Counted from the first letter of the stretch, positions 8,562 through 18,428 are shown. The stretch: 60,822 nt of DNA from an uncultured Bacteroidota bacterium (GCA_902609095.1 CACLQQ010000006.1:1-60822); one strand, 5' to 3'. Numbers and translations are program-made. The notes: generated from the sequence alone by a model not told the origin.

Positions 8562-9782
8562 TTAATGTTCGGTCCACTCTACCGCCTCTAAATCTATCCC
8601 GTCTTTATACATTTCCCATATTGGACTTAGGTCTCTCATGTGATTAACTCCCTTAGTAAGCATGTCTATCGCCATATCAACCTCCTGTTCCTTGGTAAAT
8701 CTCCCCAAACTAAATCTGATACTGCTATGAGCCAAATCATCCCCCAGGCCTAATGCCATGAGAACGTAAGACGGCTCCAATGATGCAGATGTACATGCAC
8801 TTCCTGAGGAAACTGCTATGTTTTGGTTAAAGGTCATCATCAATCCCTCCCCCTCGACATGCTTGAATGAAATGTTTGTTACATGAGGCATTCTATGATG
8901 AACATTACCATTGACATAAACCTCTTCTAAATTATCCTTCAATCCTTGTTCAAGTTTGTCTCTAAGTTTAGATAGTCGCTTAGCGTCCTGATCCATTTCT
9001 AATCTGGCCAACTCTGCCGCAGTACCTAATCCAACTATAGCAGGTACATTTAAAGTTCCTGATCTCATTCCTCTCTCGTGTCCACCACCGTCCTGTTGAG
9101 CCGTTACTTTGACTCTTGGATTTTTTCTATTGACAAATAAAGCACCTACACCTTTAGGACCATACATCTTATGTCCTGTAAATGCCATTAGATGTACTCC
9201 AGTAGCTTTAGGGTCAACTGGTATCTTACCTACTGCCTGGGTAGCATCACTCATGAATAGCACTCCATATTTAGCACAGATTTCTCCAATTGCTTTCATC
9301 GGCTGGATGACTCCAGTCTCATTATTAGCCCACATTATAGATACTAATATAGTCTTATCAGTAATCGCAGCTTCCAACACCTCAAGGTCAACCAAACCAT
9401 CACCTTTTACAGGTAAGTATGTTACATTAGCACCCATCTTCTCTAACTTTTTGCACGAGTCCAATACTGCCTTGTGCTCAGTAGTAAGGGTAATGATGTG
9501 ATTACCTTTTCTGCGGTACATTTCAAATACTCCCTTCAATGCTAAATTATCAGATTCTGTGGCCCCAGAAGTAAAAATGATCTCTTTGGAACTTACATTA
9601 ATAAGTTCAGCAACTTGCTCTCTCGCATAGTCTACTCCCTCTTCTGCCTCCCAACCAAATGGATGACTACGACTGGCCGCATTACCAAAATGGTCGTAAA
9701 AATATGGCAACATAGCCTTAACCACTCTTGGATCACAGGGAGTGGTCGAATTATTATCTAAATAAATTTTTTGTATCGACAT
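8562..9782 (-). CDS. iscS: Cysteine desulfurase IscS
   Basis: A PLP enzyme that removes sulfur from cysteine and delivers it as persulfide to IscU. The PLP lysine is K205 in TGHKMYGPKG. The mobile loop cysteine that carries the persulfide is C330 in SSGSACTSASLEPS, the pattern of group I (IscS/NifS) enzymes. At 406 residues it is full length and opens with IYLDNNSTTP, as expected. It is first in iscS-iscU-iscA. The upstream 200 bp up to meaB hold divergent promoters; I found no clear IscR-type site. Confidence 0.97.
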   Translation of the reverse strand: MSIQKIYLDNNSTTPCDPRVVKAMLPYFYDHFGNAASRSHPFGWEAEEGVDYAREQVAELINVSSKEIIFTSGATESDNLALKGVFEMYRRKGNHIITLTTEHKAVLDSCKKLEKMGANVTYLPVKGDGLVDLEVLEAAITDKTILVSIMWANNETGVIQPMKAIGEICAKYGVLFMSDATQAVGKIPVDPKATGVHLMAFTGHKMYGPKGVGALFVNRKNPRVKVTAQQDGGGHERGMRSGTLNVPAIVGLGTAAELARLEMDQDAKRLSKLRDKLEQGLKDNLEEVYVNGNVHHRMPHVTNISFKHVEGEGLMMTFNQNIAVSSGSACTSASLEPSYVLMALGLGDDLAHSSIRFSLGRFTKEQEVDMAIDMLTKGVNHMRDLSPIWEMYKDGIDLEAVEWTEH

Positions 9783-9984
9783 GCTCTTATATATTTAACA
9801 ATCCATAATCGAACAATCATGAGTTTCAAATGGTTGTGCAAGTTTAGATATTATTATGATGACAAACCTGAATAATTTCGGGTTGTGTAGCAGCTATTTT
9901 AACTTTTAATTCAAAAGATCTAATAACACATATTAAGTAGCTTTAATATGTACCTTTGAAAGCTAAATATGGGCTTGCAATAAA
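9783..9984. promoter_or_regulatory. Divergent intergenic region of iscS and meaB
   Basis: This 202-bp AT-rich gap must hold the start signals for both divergent genes. On the plus strand TACCTTTG at 9951-9958 fits the Bacteroidota -7 element (TAnnTTTG) and lies 26 bp before the meaB GTG start, but no TTG is placed well for a -33 box. On the minus strand a TTTG followed by TAAACTTG is a weaker candidate for iscS. I could not identify an operator or riboswitch. Confidence 0.35.
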
Positions 9985-11022
9985 GTGAAATCAATAAATC
10001 CAAGATTAGACAAAATACTGAAACCACAGGCTCTGAACGTCAAAGAGGCCAACTATTATATAGAGGGAATTATCGAAGCTCAAGATTTTCTGGTACTTGC
10101 TGAAGCCATTACCCTTTTAGAAAGTGAGCACTCGGACCATAGACAGATTGCGAATCAAATATTGATAGCCTGTGAGCAGCTTAACTCTTACTCAAAAAGA
10201 ATAGGAATAACAGGCTCCCCAGGCGTTGGTAAAAGTACATTTATCGAATCAGTGACTCCTTTTCTAATATTGGCTGATTACAAAGCAGCAATTTTGACAA
10301 TTGATCCAAGCAGTATTGACAATCGAGGCAGTATACTCGGAGATAAAACACGCATGTATCAACTTACCCAAAATAACAGAGTTTTTGTAAGACCCAGCCC
10401 AAGCCGTAAATTCCTCGGCGGCACTCATGCCATGACTTATGAAGCCGTTGTTATGTGTGAAGCAGCGGGAATCGAAACAATCATCATTGAGACAGTAGGT
10501 GTAGGACAATCAGAACATACGGTCGGGGACATAGTCGATTGTACAATATTATTACTGCTCCCGGGTTCAGGGGATGAACTACAAGGAATAAAGAAAGGTA
10601 TCACTCAAATAGCTGATATCATCGTGATCAATAAATCTGATGGTGATAGACTAAATCTTGCTCGCAAAGTAGCCCAAGACTATAAAGTCGCTACTCACAT
10701 TACTGAAAAAAATAAGCAAGTATGGTCCATTCCAGTCTGCTTACACTCATCTACTGACCCAGAATTTGATATTCAAGTAACAAACCACTTATCTGACTTT
10801 TTCTCCTATTACAATTCTGAAAACTTAAGATTAGAACATCGGAATGCGATCAAGGTGAAAGTTATTAAATCAAGAATAGAATATCATCTTGAAGAAGTTC
10901 TAAAAAAGAAAATATCTGCCAATAGGCATATTACAGAAATCCTCAAATCAAGCAACAGCTACCCATTTGCTACTATCGAAAATTTAATGAAAAACATAAA
11001 CTTAGATCTGTCATGTCGTTAA
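9985..11022 (+). CDS. meaB: MeaB/ArgK-type G3E GTPase, methylmalonyl-CoA mutase chaperone
   Basis: A GTPase that protects and reloads adenosylcobalamin-dependent methylmalonyl-CoA mutase. Walker A GSPGVGKST begins at residue 77, ETVGVGQSE is the diagnostic MeaB/ArgK motif, and NKSDGD is the guanine-specificity loop. The start is GTG at 9985; 345 residues is close to family size. No mutase gene lies next to it, so the partner is presumably elsewhere on the chromosome. Its last 10 bases overlap the start of the M23 peptidase gene, suggesting translational coupling without an obvious functional link. Confidence 0.93.
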   Translation: MKSINPRLDKILKPQALNVKEANYYIEGIIEAQDFLVLAEAITLLESEHSDHRQIANQILIACEQLNSYSKRIGITGSPGVGKSTFIESVTPFLILADYKAAILTIDPSSIDNRGSILGDKTRMYQLTQNNRVFVRPSPSRKFLGGTHAMTYEAVVMCEAAGIETIIIETVGVGQSEHTVGDIVDCTILLLLPGSGDELQGIKKGITQIADIIVINKSDGDRLNLARKVAQDYKVATHITEKNKQVWSIPVCLHSSTDPEFDIQVTNHLSDFFSYYNSENLRLEHRNAIKVKVIKSRIEYHLEEVLKKKISANRHITEILKSSNSYPFATIENLMKNINLDLSCR

Positions 11023-12704
11023 GGATTAGGAAAGCTTATGAAGTATTAGTAGCCTTATTTATTTTTTGGACCATTCTAATTGGCCAAGATCAGGATTATT
11101 TCAGGTCACCTATACGTCACGACATAAAATTATCTGGTTCTTTTGCTGAACCTAGATCTGCCCATTTCCATGCAGGAATAGATTTTAAACAAAAAAAAGG
11201 TGTTCCATATGATACAATATATGCGGCTGCTGACGGATTTATATCACGCATAAACATAATGCCTGACGGATACGGCAATGCCTTGTATATAGATCATCCT
11301 AATGGATACACCACTGTTTACGCTCATTTACATCATTTCAATGAGCCGATCGTAGATTACATCTCCGATGTAATGATTAATAAGAGAATCCATAAAATAG
11401 AACACTATCCCAAAGCCCAGAAACTAAAAGTAAGTAAAGGTGACTATATTGGAATACTTGGAAATACTGGTCGATCTTTTGGAGCACATTTACATTTTGA
11501 AATTAGAAAGACTGATAGTGAAACGCCAGTCAATCCAGCACTTTTCAACTTAAAGCCCGAGGATAATCTTCCGCCGACAATACGAGGAATAGTTATCTAT
11601 AGTTTAACGCCAGATGGAGAGGTATTAGATCAAGACTATTATGACGTTGTGGTAAATAATAAAAACAGATATACATTAAAGCAAGATCTAATTAAGACAG
11701 ACGCTCTAATAGTTGGAATTGGGATTCATGCCTATGACACCATGAATGGTGCAAGTAATCATAATGGTGTATATGGTGTAAGCTTAAAAAATAATGGTAG
11801 AGAAATCCACGGTTTTAAAATGGATAGTATATCATTCGATCATAGTCATTATATACATGCCCATATGGACTATGAAGCCAAGATTAATAATCGTTATATA
11901 TCTAAGTGTTATAATCTTGATAGCAATCCGCTAGAGATATATGATACTACTTTGACATCAGGTAGAATTATCACTTCTGATCTTGTAGCTAATCATTTTG
12001 AGATCGATGTTTATGATATTGAAGGAAATAGTGCCACTGTAGGATTCGATCTCATCAGACAACATGACGAGTTTAAACCAAAACAGATAGATAACACCTA
12101 TATGAGAGTCACTCCCGCTAAGCCAATAAGTGGTTCCGGTGGGAAATTTAAGTGGGAGACTCCCGAGGGAATAGTAGAAAAACCAGAATATCTCAAAATA
12201 GACACTAATGGAGATACTCTGATTATCAGAGGCATAGGTGAAGTTCCTATGTTCAGATACCTAAAATTCAGTTACATTTCAGATCAAGAATTGGCTAAAT
12301 CAACAATGATAGCTACTCAAAATAAAAAGGGAGAACTCATGAGTCTGGGATGTGTGGCTCAGGACTCTATAACTCTAATCACATTTGTGAACCGGACTGG
12401 ACGATATTGGATTGACAAAGACACTATTGCACCAAATATAAATGTACTTAATCTACCAAAAGGGTTAAGTAGGAGAATCAGATTCGAAATGTCAGATAAT
12501 TACGAGTCATCATTCTCTCGTGACCAATTGAGATTTGAAGTTTACATTGACGATACATGGGTATTATGCCGGCATGATATTAAGAATAATATAGTATGGC
12601 ACGATATAGAGTTTAAACCCACAAATCAAAGACACGACCTAAAAATTAAGGTCTCTGATAGCTGTGGTAATGTCAGAGAGAAAACCAAGAGCTTCAAATA
12701 CTAA
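11013..12704 (+). CDS. M23 family peptidase, LytM type, with C-terminal extension
   Basis: A secreted or periplasmic zinc endopeptidase acting on peptidoglycan cross-links. An N-terminal hydrophobic segment (residues ~9-24) is the likely signal. The peptidase domain comes first: HAGID (H53, D57) and GAHLHFEIR (near 157) supply the zinc ligands, and YAHLH lies between them. The remaining ~370 residues form a beta-rich region with repeated D-rich turns and no motif I recognise. Total length is 563 residues, much longer than a minimal LytM protein but normal for this Bacteroidota type. The start overlaps meaB by 10 bp. Confidence 0.9.
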   Translation: MSLRIRKAYEVLVALFIFWTILIGQDQDYFRSPIRHDIKLSGSFAEPRSAHFHAGIDFKQKKGVPYDTIYAAADGFISRINIMPDGYGNALYIDHPNGYTTVYAHLHHFNEPIVDYISDVMINKRIHKIEHYPKAQKLKVSKGDYIGILGNTGRSFGAHLHFEIRKTDSETPVNPALFNLKPEDNLPPTIRGIVIYSLTPDGEVLDQDYYDVVVNNKNRYTLKQDLIKTDALIVGIGIHAYDTMNGASNHNGVYGVSLKNNGREIHGFKMDSISFDHSHYIHAHMDYEAKINNRYISKCYNLDSNPLEIYDTTLTSGRIITSDLVANHFEIDVYDIEGNSATVGFDLIRQHDEFKPKQIDNTYMRVTPAKPISGSGGKFKWETPEGIVEKPEYLKIDTNGDTLIIRGIGEVPMFRYLKFSYISDQELAKSTMIATQNKKGELMSLGCVAQDSITLITFVNRTGRYWIDKDTIAPNINVLNLPKGLSRRIRFEMSDNYESSFSRDQLRFEVYIDDTWVLCRHDIKNNIVWHDIEFKPTNQRHDLKIKVSDSCGNVREKTKSFKY

Positions 12705-12708
12705 TTTG

Positions 12709-12736
12709 TTTAAGATTAAACACTTATTTCTTAAAC
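12709..12736 (+). terminator. Weak hairpin between M23 peptidase and peroxiredoxin genes
   Basis: GTTTAAG and CTTAAAC form a 7-bp stem with a loop of about 15 bases just after the peptidase stop codon. There is no T-tract, so terminator activity is doubtful. Confidence 0.2.
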
Positions 12737-12775
12737 ATTATGGCGCTTCTATTATTTATTCATTCAAATCTTGAT

Positions 12776-13252
12776 ATGACAACACTAAAAGTTGGCGACA
12801 AAGCACCAGATTTTAAATCTGTAGATGAAAACGGCAATGTAATAGCGCTTAAAGATTATGTTGGAAAGAAGCTTATACTTTTCTTTTATCCAAAAGATGA
12901 TTCGCCTGGATGTACAAAAGAAGCCTGCAGTTTAAGAGATAATTATAGAGCTCTAACTAAAGCAGGTTATACTATATTAGGCTTCAGCCCAGATAAATAC
13001 ACTAAACACAAGAAGTTCATTGATAAATATGAATTTCAATACTCGTTAGTGGCTGATCCTGACAAAGAGATTATAAAGAATTACGCCTGTTGGGGTCCAA
13101 AGAAATTCATGGGCAGAGAAGTAATCGGAGTGTATAGAACAACATTCTTAGTAAATGAAAAAGGAATTATTGATCATATCTTCATTAAGGTTAAAACTAA
13201 AGATCACGCACAACAAATATTGGATCAAGTAGAACAAATGCAGACTGCTTAA
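12776..13252 (+). CDS. bcp: Peroxiredoxin, BCP/PrxQ type
   Basis: A thiol peroxidase that reduces hydrogen peroxide and organic peroxides in the cytoplasm. The peroxidatic cysteine C46 sits in SPGCTKEAC, with a second Cys (C51) five residues later, the PrxQ pattern of an intramolecular disulfide. The start at 12776 (MTTLKVGDKAPDF) gives 158 residues, the family norm. An in-frame ATG at 12740 would add an unrelated hydrophobic dozen residues and I reject it. The 3' end overlaps the convergent hemW by 4 bp. Confidence 0.94.
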   Translation: MTTLKVGDKAPDFKSVDENGNVIALKDYVGKKLILFFYPKDDSPGCTKEACSLRDNYRALTKAGYTILGFSPDKYTKHKKFIDKYEFQYSLVADPDKEIIKNYACWGPKKFMGREVIGVYRTTFLVNEKGIIDHIFIKVKTKDHAQQILDQVEQMQTA

Positions 13253-14373
13253 TCGAAGAACAGCTTAGAACTTATATGATCTGACAGATACCAATTCTGA
13301 GTAGTAATCCTTACTGAATCAGCTATATCAAGAACCACCCCTTTTGAGGTCATTTCGTTCGTTAGTTTATAGAAATGGTTGACTATATCTGTAGAAAACG
13401 AATTTATTCTTGATTTAGCAACTCCTTTCGCTTGACGAAGGCCTAACATTATAGTTTCATTATAAACATCGGCTTCGGATAGTTCTTCTTTCTCCTGTTT
13501 TAAGCTGCTCTCTTCCATGTGCTTGATGTATTGCATATTATTACTACAGTTCCAATATCTCACACCATCAAAGTAAGAATGTGCCCCTGGGCCAATACCT
13601 AAGTAATCACCATGAGCCCAATAATTAGTATTGTGTCGAGAATGCAAGCCTGGTTTACAGAAATTAGAAATTTCATAATGATCATAACCACCAGCACTAA
13701 GTAGGTCATGACCTAACATGAACTGATCAAATTGTATGTTTTCTTTCAGGGATTGAATCTTACCTTGCTCTTGCCACTTGTGAAAAGCCGTTTGTTCTTC
13801 TATCGTCAGGTTATAACAGGAGATATGCTCTGGAGCATACGAGACTATTTGTTCCAAGTTTGCTTTCCACTGATCCATATCGCTATCAACTAAGCCAAAC
13901 ATTAAATCGACACATAAGCTCTCTATTCCTACTGCTCTAATATGTTCAATAGCCATCCTGCCTTGATCAGCATTATGAGCACGATTCATAAATGATAGGT
14001 CATGATCAAAAAAAGATTGTATACCCATACTGACCCTATTCACCCCAGCCATTACTATTTCTTCGCAATACTTTAGGGTTATATCTTCAGGATTTACCTC
14101 CAGAGTTATCTCGGCATCAGAGTTGATATCGTAGCGTTGATTTATGAGTACCAAGAATCTTCTGATATTTGAGGGCTCCAGAACAGAGGGTGTCCCTCCT
14201 CCAAAATAAATAGAATCAATTTGATTGACTATCGGACGATTTGCCGCCTGTTTCGTTTCAAGGAGCATTGCCTCGATCATGCGATCAATATAAGTCAGAT
14301 TAGTCGAGAAGTGAAAATTGCAATAGTGACAAGCTTTACGACAGAAAGGTATGTGCAAATAAATTCCCGCCAT
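13249..14373 (-). CDS. hemW: Radical SAM haem chaperone HemW
   Basis: A radical SAM protein that binds haem and inserts it into respiratory enzymes; long misnamed an oxygen-independent coproporphyrinogen oxidase. The cluster motif CRKACHYC (C11, C15, C18) lies directly after IYLHIPF, and GGGTPS follows. The CxxxCxxC with C-x2-C plus N-terminal HIPFC is typical of HemW rather than HemN. The 374-residue length is normal. It is separated from the O-methyltransferase gene upstream by one base, so they are very likely co-transcribed. Confidence 0.93.
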   Translation of the reverse strand: MAGIYLHIPFCRKACHYCNFHFSTNLTYIDRMIEAMLLETKQAANRPIVNQIDSIYFGGGTPSVLEPSNIRRFLVLINQRYDINSDAEITLEVNPEDITLKYCEEIVMAGVNRVSMGIQSFFDHDLSFMNRAHNADQGRMAIEHIRAVGIESLCVDLMFGLVDSDMDQWKANLEQIVSYAPEHISCYNLTIEEQTAFHKWQEQGKIQSLKENIQFDQFMLGHDLLSAGGYDHYEISNFCKPGLHSRHNTNYWAHGDYLGIGPGAHSYFDGVRYWNCSNNMQYIKHMEESSLKQEKEELSEADVYNETIMLGLRQAKGVAKSRINSFSTDIVNHFYKLTNEMTSKGVVLDIADSVRITTQNWYLSDHISSKLFFD

Positions 14374-14374
14374 C

Positions 14375-15010
14375 CTATTTAACCCTAATCATTGAAAGAC
14401 CATCTCGATATGGGAGTAATACAACTTCTACTCTTGAATCTTTCGCCACAGTTCTGTTAAACTCATCTAATGCTAATGCCATATTCGACTTTTTCTCATG
14501 AACCACCTCCCCTTTCCATAGAACATTATCTGCAATTATAAGTCCACCACGACACATCTTGGTTAGCATCAACTCATAGTAATCCATATACTCCCTCTTA
14601 CCAGCGTCTATGAATAACATATCAACAGGTCCTCTTATTTGATCTATGGTATTCAGCGCTGTATCATTTATCAGTTCCACTTTATGAGCAATTGGTTTAA
14701 TCATCATGTTAATAAAATCAATTCTTAGAGCATCCTTTTCAACAGTCAGAATCTTACCATCAGTGGCTAGGCCTTCTGCCAAGCAGTATGTACCATAGCC
14801 TGTAAAAGTTCCCAACTCAACTATTAAGCTCGGCCGCATTATCTTACTGAGCATACTTAATAATCTCCCTTGAATATGGTCAGTAGCATCGAATGGCTTC
14901 AATGTGTTGAGAAATGTACCCCTAGCAATATCATATATCTCTTCGTTCGCTAAGGAACACATCTGCTCTGCGTAATGCCTAATCTTAGGATCATCATTGA
15001 TTTTGGACAT
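14375..15010 (-). CDS. Class I SAM-dependent O-methyltransferase (CmoM/catechol type)
   Basis: A soluble methyltransferase of the COG4122 type, related to catechol and caffeoyl-CoA O-methyltransferases. The SAM motif is ELGTFTGYGT (residues 65-74 from the chosen start), followed by an acidic residue at the end of strand 2 (VEKD) and the metal-site pattern FIDAGKREYMDYYE. I chose the ATG at 15010 (MSKINDDPKIRHYAEQ), giving 211 residues, because homologous proteins begin there; an upstream in-frame ATG at 15073 adds 21 unrelated residues. It lies one base before hemW. Substrate unknown. Confidence 0.9.
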   Translation of the reverse strand: MSKINDDPKIRHYAEQMCSLANEEIYDIARGTFLNTLKPFDATDHIQGRLLSMLSKIMRPSLIVELGTFTGYGTYCLAEGLATDGKILTVEKDALRIDFINMMIKPIAHKVELINDTALNTIDQIRGPVDMLFIDAGKREYMDYYELMLTKMCRGGLIIADNVLWKGEVVHEKKSNMALALDEFNRTVAKDSRVEVVLLPYRDGLSMIRVK

Positions 15011-15146
15011 AGAAGTTCGCTTTCGGTACGAATATTGGCCTTTCAGCATTAATAATTGGTTTTTTTGGGTCAATAAATTTGATCCTGTTGTTCAAACTTG
15101 AAGACAGGATTTTTTTATATCTCTTCACTGATCGTAACTTACTGCA

Positions 15147-15803
15147 ATGGATTTGGCGAAACGACAGAAGAAAGAAAAGAATATTATTAAGGCGGCTGAG
15201 CAAATTTTTGCAGAATCAGGTTTCTATAACGCCAAAATGGATGACATCGCACAGAGTGCGGGAATTACTAAGGTTACACTATACAGTTATTTCCAGAGTA
15301 AGGAGAATCTATATCTCGCCATCATTTATAAAGGGTTTCAGGTTCTCACTGAGATATTTTATGATGTCATAAACGATAATCGATGTAATACCGGTTATGA
15401 TTCAACCATGGCAATCTTCAATTCATTCTATGAGTTTTGTGAATCCAACTTCCTCTATTCAGAGGCCATTTTAGATTATTTTTCAATCATTCGCAATACG
15501 GTCAGAACTGATAATGCTAACCAGGATATAAGAGAGAGTATCTTTTTCTTGAAATTGCAAGACATTCAGAATATTCCATTAAAGCTAACGGCCAAAGAAA
15601 TCATAAGAGGAAAACAGGATGGCTCTATAACTGCGAATATAGATCCTATGCTCAGCACAATCCAAGGATGGACCATGGTAGTTGGATATATCAAACTTCT
15701 TATTGCTTCAGGAACTAAAGGTTTAACCTTGATGAGTGTAGATCTTAAGTCTCTCAAGACCTTAAGTCTTGATATGGCTAAAAATTCATTAAAATCTAAT
15801 TAA
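15147..15803 (+). CDS. TetR/AcrR family regulator
   Basis: A one-component repressor. The N-terminal DNA-binding domain (residues ~8-55) shows AEQIFAESGFYNAKMDDIAQSAGITKVTLYSYF in pieces typical of TetR, with the recognition helix near residues 38-48. The C-terminal ligand-binding part has no recognisable signature. It lies 112 bp before the acyl-CoA dehydrogenase gene on the same strand, so regulation of fatty acid degradation is plausible, as for FadR-like TetR proteins. That link is inference from position. Length 218 residues is usual. Confidence 0.9.
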   Translation: MDLAKRQKKEKNIIKAAEQIFAESGFYNAKMDDIAQSAGITKVTLYSYFQSKENLYLAIIYKGFQVLTEIFYDVINDNRCNTGYDSTMAIFNSFYEFCESNFLYSEAILDYFSIIRNTVRTDNANQDIRESIFFLKLQDIQNIPLKLTAKEIIRGKQDGSITANIDPMLSTIQGWTMVVGYIKLLIASGTKGLTLMSVDLKSLKTLSLDMAKNSLKSN

Positions 15804-15915
15804 TAGAAACCTTGGCAAACGTCAATTTTTGGCATAACTGTTATCTTATTGGCGTGCATGACAATTGAAATTGAACTAATTTTAAATTTTTTAGAAAAAA
15901 TAAAATGTATAAATT

Positions 15916-17730
15916 ATGTCTAATTATGTGAGCGTAGATCATCTGAAATTTCTATTAGATGAAGTACACAACTTAGAAGAAGTATTAGGGTTAGATAGAT
16001 TCTCCGACTATGATATGGAGGGTATTAACATACTATTGGATTCATCCAAAGAGCTATCAGACAAAGAGCTTTTCCCATATTTTACCGAGATGGACAGAGT
16101 AGGTGCTAAATATGAGAATGGTACCATCACTTGTCATCCTCAAATCGAGAATGTTATGAAGATGTATGGTGAGAATGGATTTATATGCCCACACTTCGAT
16201 TATGAAGAAGGTGGATCTCAGATGCCTCATATGGCAAGCTTAGCTGTAGGATTTATCAGCACTGCTGCCAATAACACAGCAGTAGGTTATCCCGGACTTA
16301 CAGCAGGAGCAGCAGGACTAATCAGATCATATGCTTCAAAGGAGTTATTTGATACATATGTGCCCAAAATGATGGCAGGAGAATGGGGTGGAACAATGGC
16401 ACTTACAGAACCTCATGCTGGTAGTTCACTATCTGATATTGTGACGTCAGCTAGGTTGATTGAAGATGGTTCATATAACATAGAGGGTCATAAAATTTTC
16501 ATTTCTGCAGGTGATCACCAATGTTGTGAGAATATAGTTCATCTAACATTAGCAAGAATTGAAGGAGCCCCTGCAGGCACCAAAGGGATATCACTTTTTG
16601 TTGTACCAAAATACATGCCTACAGAAGATGGCTTAATCGATAACGACGTATTTACAGCTGGAGAGTTTGAAAAAATGGGTCAGCGAGGTTATGTTACTAC
16701 TCACTTAGTATTCGGTGATAAACAAAATTGTAAAGGATTCTTAGTTGGTGAAGCTAATCGGGGTCTTAAGTATATGTTCCAAATGATGAATGGGGCAAGG
16801 TTAGAAGTAGGATTGACTGCTGCAGCTATTGCTTCAGCAGCCTATCACCAATCGCTACAGTATGCTAAAGAAAGATCACAAGGTAGAAAGCTTGACGGTT
16901 CGGGAGGCAAGAATATCAATGCATCACAAACTCTAATCATCAATCATCCTGATGTAAGAAGGATGCTACTATTACAAAAATCAGTTGTAGAAGGCTGCGC
17001 CAGTTTGCTCATCTTATGTGGTAAGTACTTAGATATGTCTCATTATGCTGCGGATGAAACTACGAAAGAAAAATATCATGACTTGTTAGAGTTACTAACT
17101 CCGATAGCTAAGACCTATCCTTCAGAGATGGGTAGAATCTCTACTTCTAATGGCATGCAGGTATTAGGAGGCTATGGTTTTACCACAGATTTTCCATTAG
17201 AACAATTATATAGAGACATCAGGATCACTGCCATCTACGAAGGAACAACTGGAATCCAGTCTTTGGACTTGTTAGGCCGCAAGGTCCTTATGAAGAATGG
17301 AGCTGCCCTAATGAGCCTAATGCAAGAAATTAATAATGACATTGCCCTTGCCGAAACTTATGAGGACCTAAAACCATACACCGACAAATTAAAATCAGCT
17401 TTACAGCAAACTCAGAAAGTATTAGTTCACTTGAGTCAATTTGCATTAGCCGGTAAGTTCGAAAGGTTCTTAGCCGATGCAACTATATTCATGGAGATGA
17501 CCAGTACGGTCATCATAGCTTGGCAATGGATCACCATGGCAAGCAATGCTAAACAAGCGTTGGTGACTGGACAACTCAATCAATCGCAACAGTTCTATGA
17601 AGCTCAGATTCATACTATGAAATTTTATTTTAAATATGAATTGCCGAAGATTAAGGGTCATATTGAAACTTTATTATCAGATGAAGTTTTAACTATTGCA
17701 GAAGAAAAAGCAGTTGAGGCCTTTTCTTAA
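15916..17730 (+). CDS. Acyl-CoA dehydrogenase, long (about 600 residue) type
   Basis: A flavoenzyme that introduces the 2,3 double bond in acyl-CoA in beta-oxidation. The FAD/substrate motif MALTEPHAGSS is in the middle domain, and IYEGTTGIQSLDLLGRK is the C-terminal ACAD signature around the catalytic region. The 604 residues include an extra C-terminal helical domain, as in AcdA/FadE-related bacterial enzymes. An SCP2 gene follows 28 bp later and a TetR gene precedes it, suggesting a small lipid-catabolism transcription unit. Chain-length specificity cannot be read from the sequence. Confidence 0.94.
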   Translation: MSNYVSVDHLKFLLDEVHNLEEVLGLDRFSDYDMEGINILLDSSKELSDKELFPYFTEMDRVGAKYENGTITCHPQIENVMKMYGENGFICPHFDYEEGGSQMPHMASLAVGFISTAANNTAVGYPGLTAGAAGLIRSYASKELFDTYVPKMMAGEWGGTMALTEPHAGSSLSDIVTSARLIEDGSYNIEGHKIFISAGDHQCCENIVHLTLARIEGAPAGTKGISLFVVPKYMPTEDGLIDNDVFTAGEFEKMGQRGYVTTHLVFGDKQNCKGFLVGEANRGLKYMFQMMNGARLEVGLTAAAIASAAYHQSLQYAKERSQGRKLDGSGGKNINASQTLIINHPDVRRMLLLQKSVVEGCASLLILCGKYLDMSHYAADETTKEKYHDLLELLTPIAKTYPSEMGRISTSNGMQVLGGYGFTTDFPLEQLYRDIRITAIYEGTTGIQSLDLLGRKVLMKNGAALMSLMQEINNDIALAETYEDLKPYTDKLKSALQQTQKVLVHLSQFALAGKFERFLADATIFMEMTSTVIIAWQWITMASNAKQALVTGQLNQSQQFYEAQIHTMKFYFKYELPKIKGHIETLLSDEVLTIAEEKAVEAFS

Positions 17731-17758
17731 TAATTAACTCATAAAAACAATTTAAAAA

Positions 17759-18055
17759 ATGGACGCTACTGCTTTATTAGCACAGTTAAACGATCAAGCA
17801 CAAAAAACAGATCCTATTGGTGCTACTATTAAGTTCGAGGTTGATGATCATATAGTTTTCATCGATGGCACAGGCGACTCAAACGTTGTAAGTCAAACAA
17901 ACGATGACGCGGATTGTACGATTACTACAAGCTTAGATACCCTGATGAAATTACAGAGTGGTGATCTTAACCCAATGATGGCAGTTATGGGAGGAAAGAT
18001 AAAAATTAAAGGTGATATGGGGCTTGCTATGAAGCTTCAATCTTTATTGGGATAA
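17759..18055 (+). CDS. SCP2 sterol-binding domain protein
   Basis: A 98-residue protein consisting almost entirely of an SCP2 lipid-binding fold, with the typical DADCTITTSLDTLMKL and GKIKIKGDMGLAMKLQ segments. SCP2 proteins bind fatty acyl-CoA and similar lipids. Its place 28 bp after the acyl-CoA dehydrogenase suggests it carries that enzyme's substrate or product; this is inference. A strong terminator follows 36 bp after the stop. Confidence 0.92.
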   Translation: MDATALLAQLNDQAQKTDPIGATIKFEVDDHIVFIDGTGDSNVVSQTNDDADCTITTSLDTLMKLQSGDLNPMMAVMGGKIKIKGDMGLAMKLQSLLG

Positions 18056-18090
18056 TACTGTTGCAGTTTCAGCTGTATTTACAATGCATT

Positions 18091-18119
18091 AAGGGGTTCA
18101 ATTTTGGTCCCCTTTTTTT
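18091..18119 (+). terminator. Rho-independent terminator after the SCP2 gene
   Basis: AAGGGG (18091-18096) pairs with CCCCTT (18109-18114) around a 12-base loop and runs straight into a T-tract. It works in the plus direction only and ends the acyl-CoA dehydrogenase-SCP2 transcript. Confidence 0.8.
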
Positions 18120-18122
18120 ATA

Positions 18123-18428
18123 TCAATTCGCGCAATAAAAGTTGCTAAATAATTCTATTGCGGTGACACTGTCAGAATCAACCAATTCATTAATTCTTGG
18201 ACTTATCTGCTTGAGTGCAGATTTGATAGATTCAGACGATCCGCTGACTATAACTTCTGGTTTATTCAGTAATAGTTTAACTAATAATCGCTCTAATTCA
18301 TCATTGATTTCATCAGGCGTTGTGTTCTCGTCTTTCGCTAGCAATTCATATAACCAACTATAGTTCGCACTATAGAAGTTATCCCAATTCATCAAACTTT
18401 GTCCAATAGCCTCAGTTTGTTTTAGCAT
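18123..18428 (-). CDS. Small hypothetical protein
   Basis: I do not recognise this 101-residue protein. It looks soluble and helical, starts MLKQTEAIGQSLMNW, is rich in acidic residues, and has no signal peptide, membrane segment or metal motif. Codon content resembles its neighbours. It ends 4 bp from the plus-strand terminator of the SCP2 gene and lies about 113 bp from the alanine dehydrogenase stop, on the same strand as that gene. It could be spurious, but the absence of a competing reading frame and the lone position favour a real gene. Confidence 0.5.
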   Translation of the reverse strand: MLKQTEAIGQSLMNWDNFYSANYSWLYELLAKDENTTPDEINDELERLLVKLLLNKPEVIVSGSSESIKSALKQISPRINELVDSDSVTAIELFSNFYCAN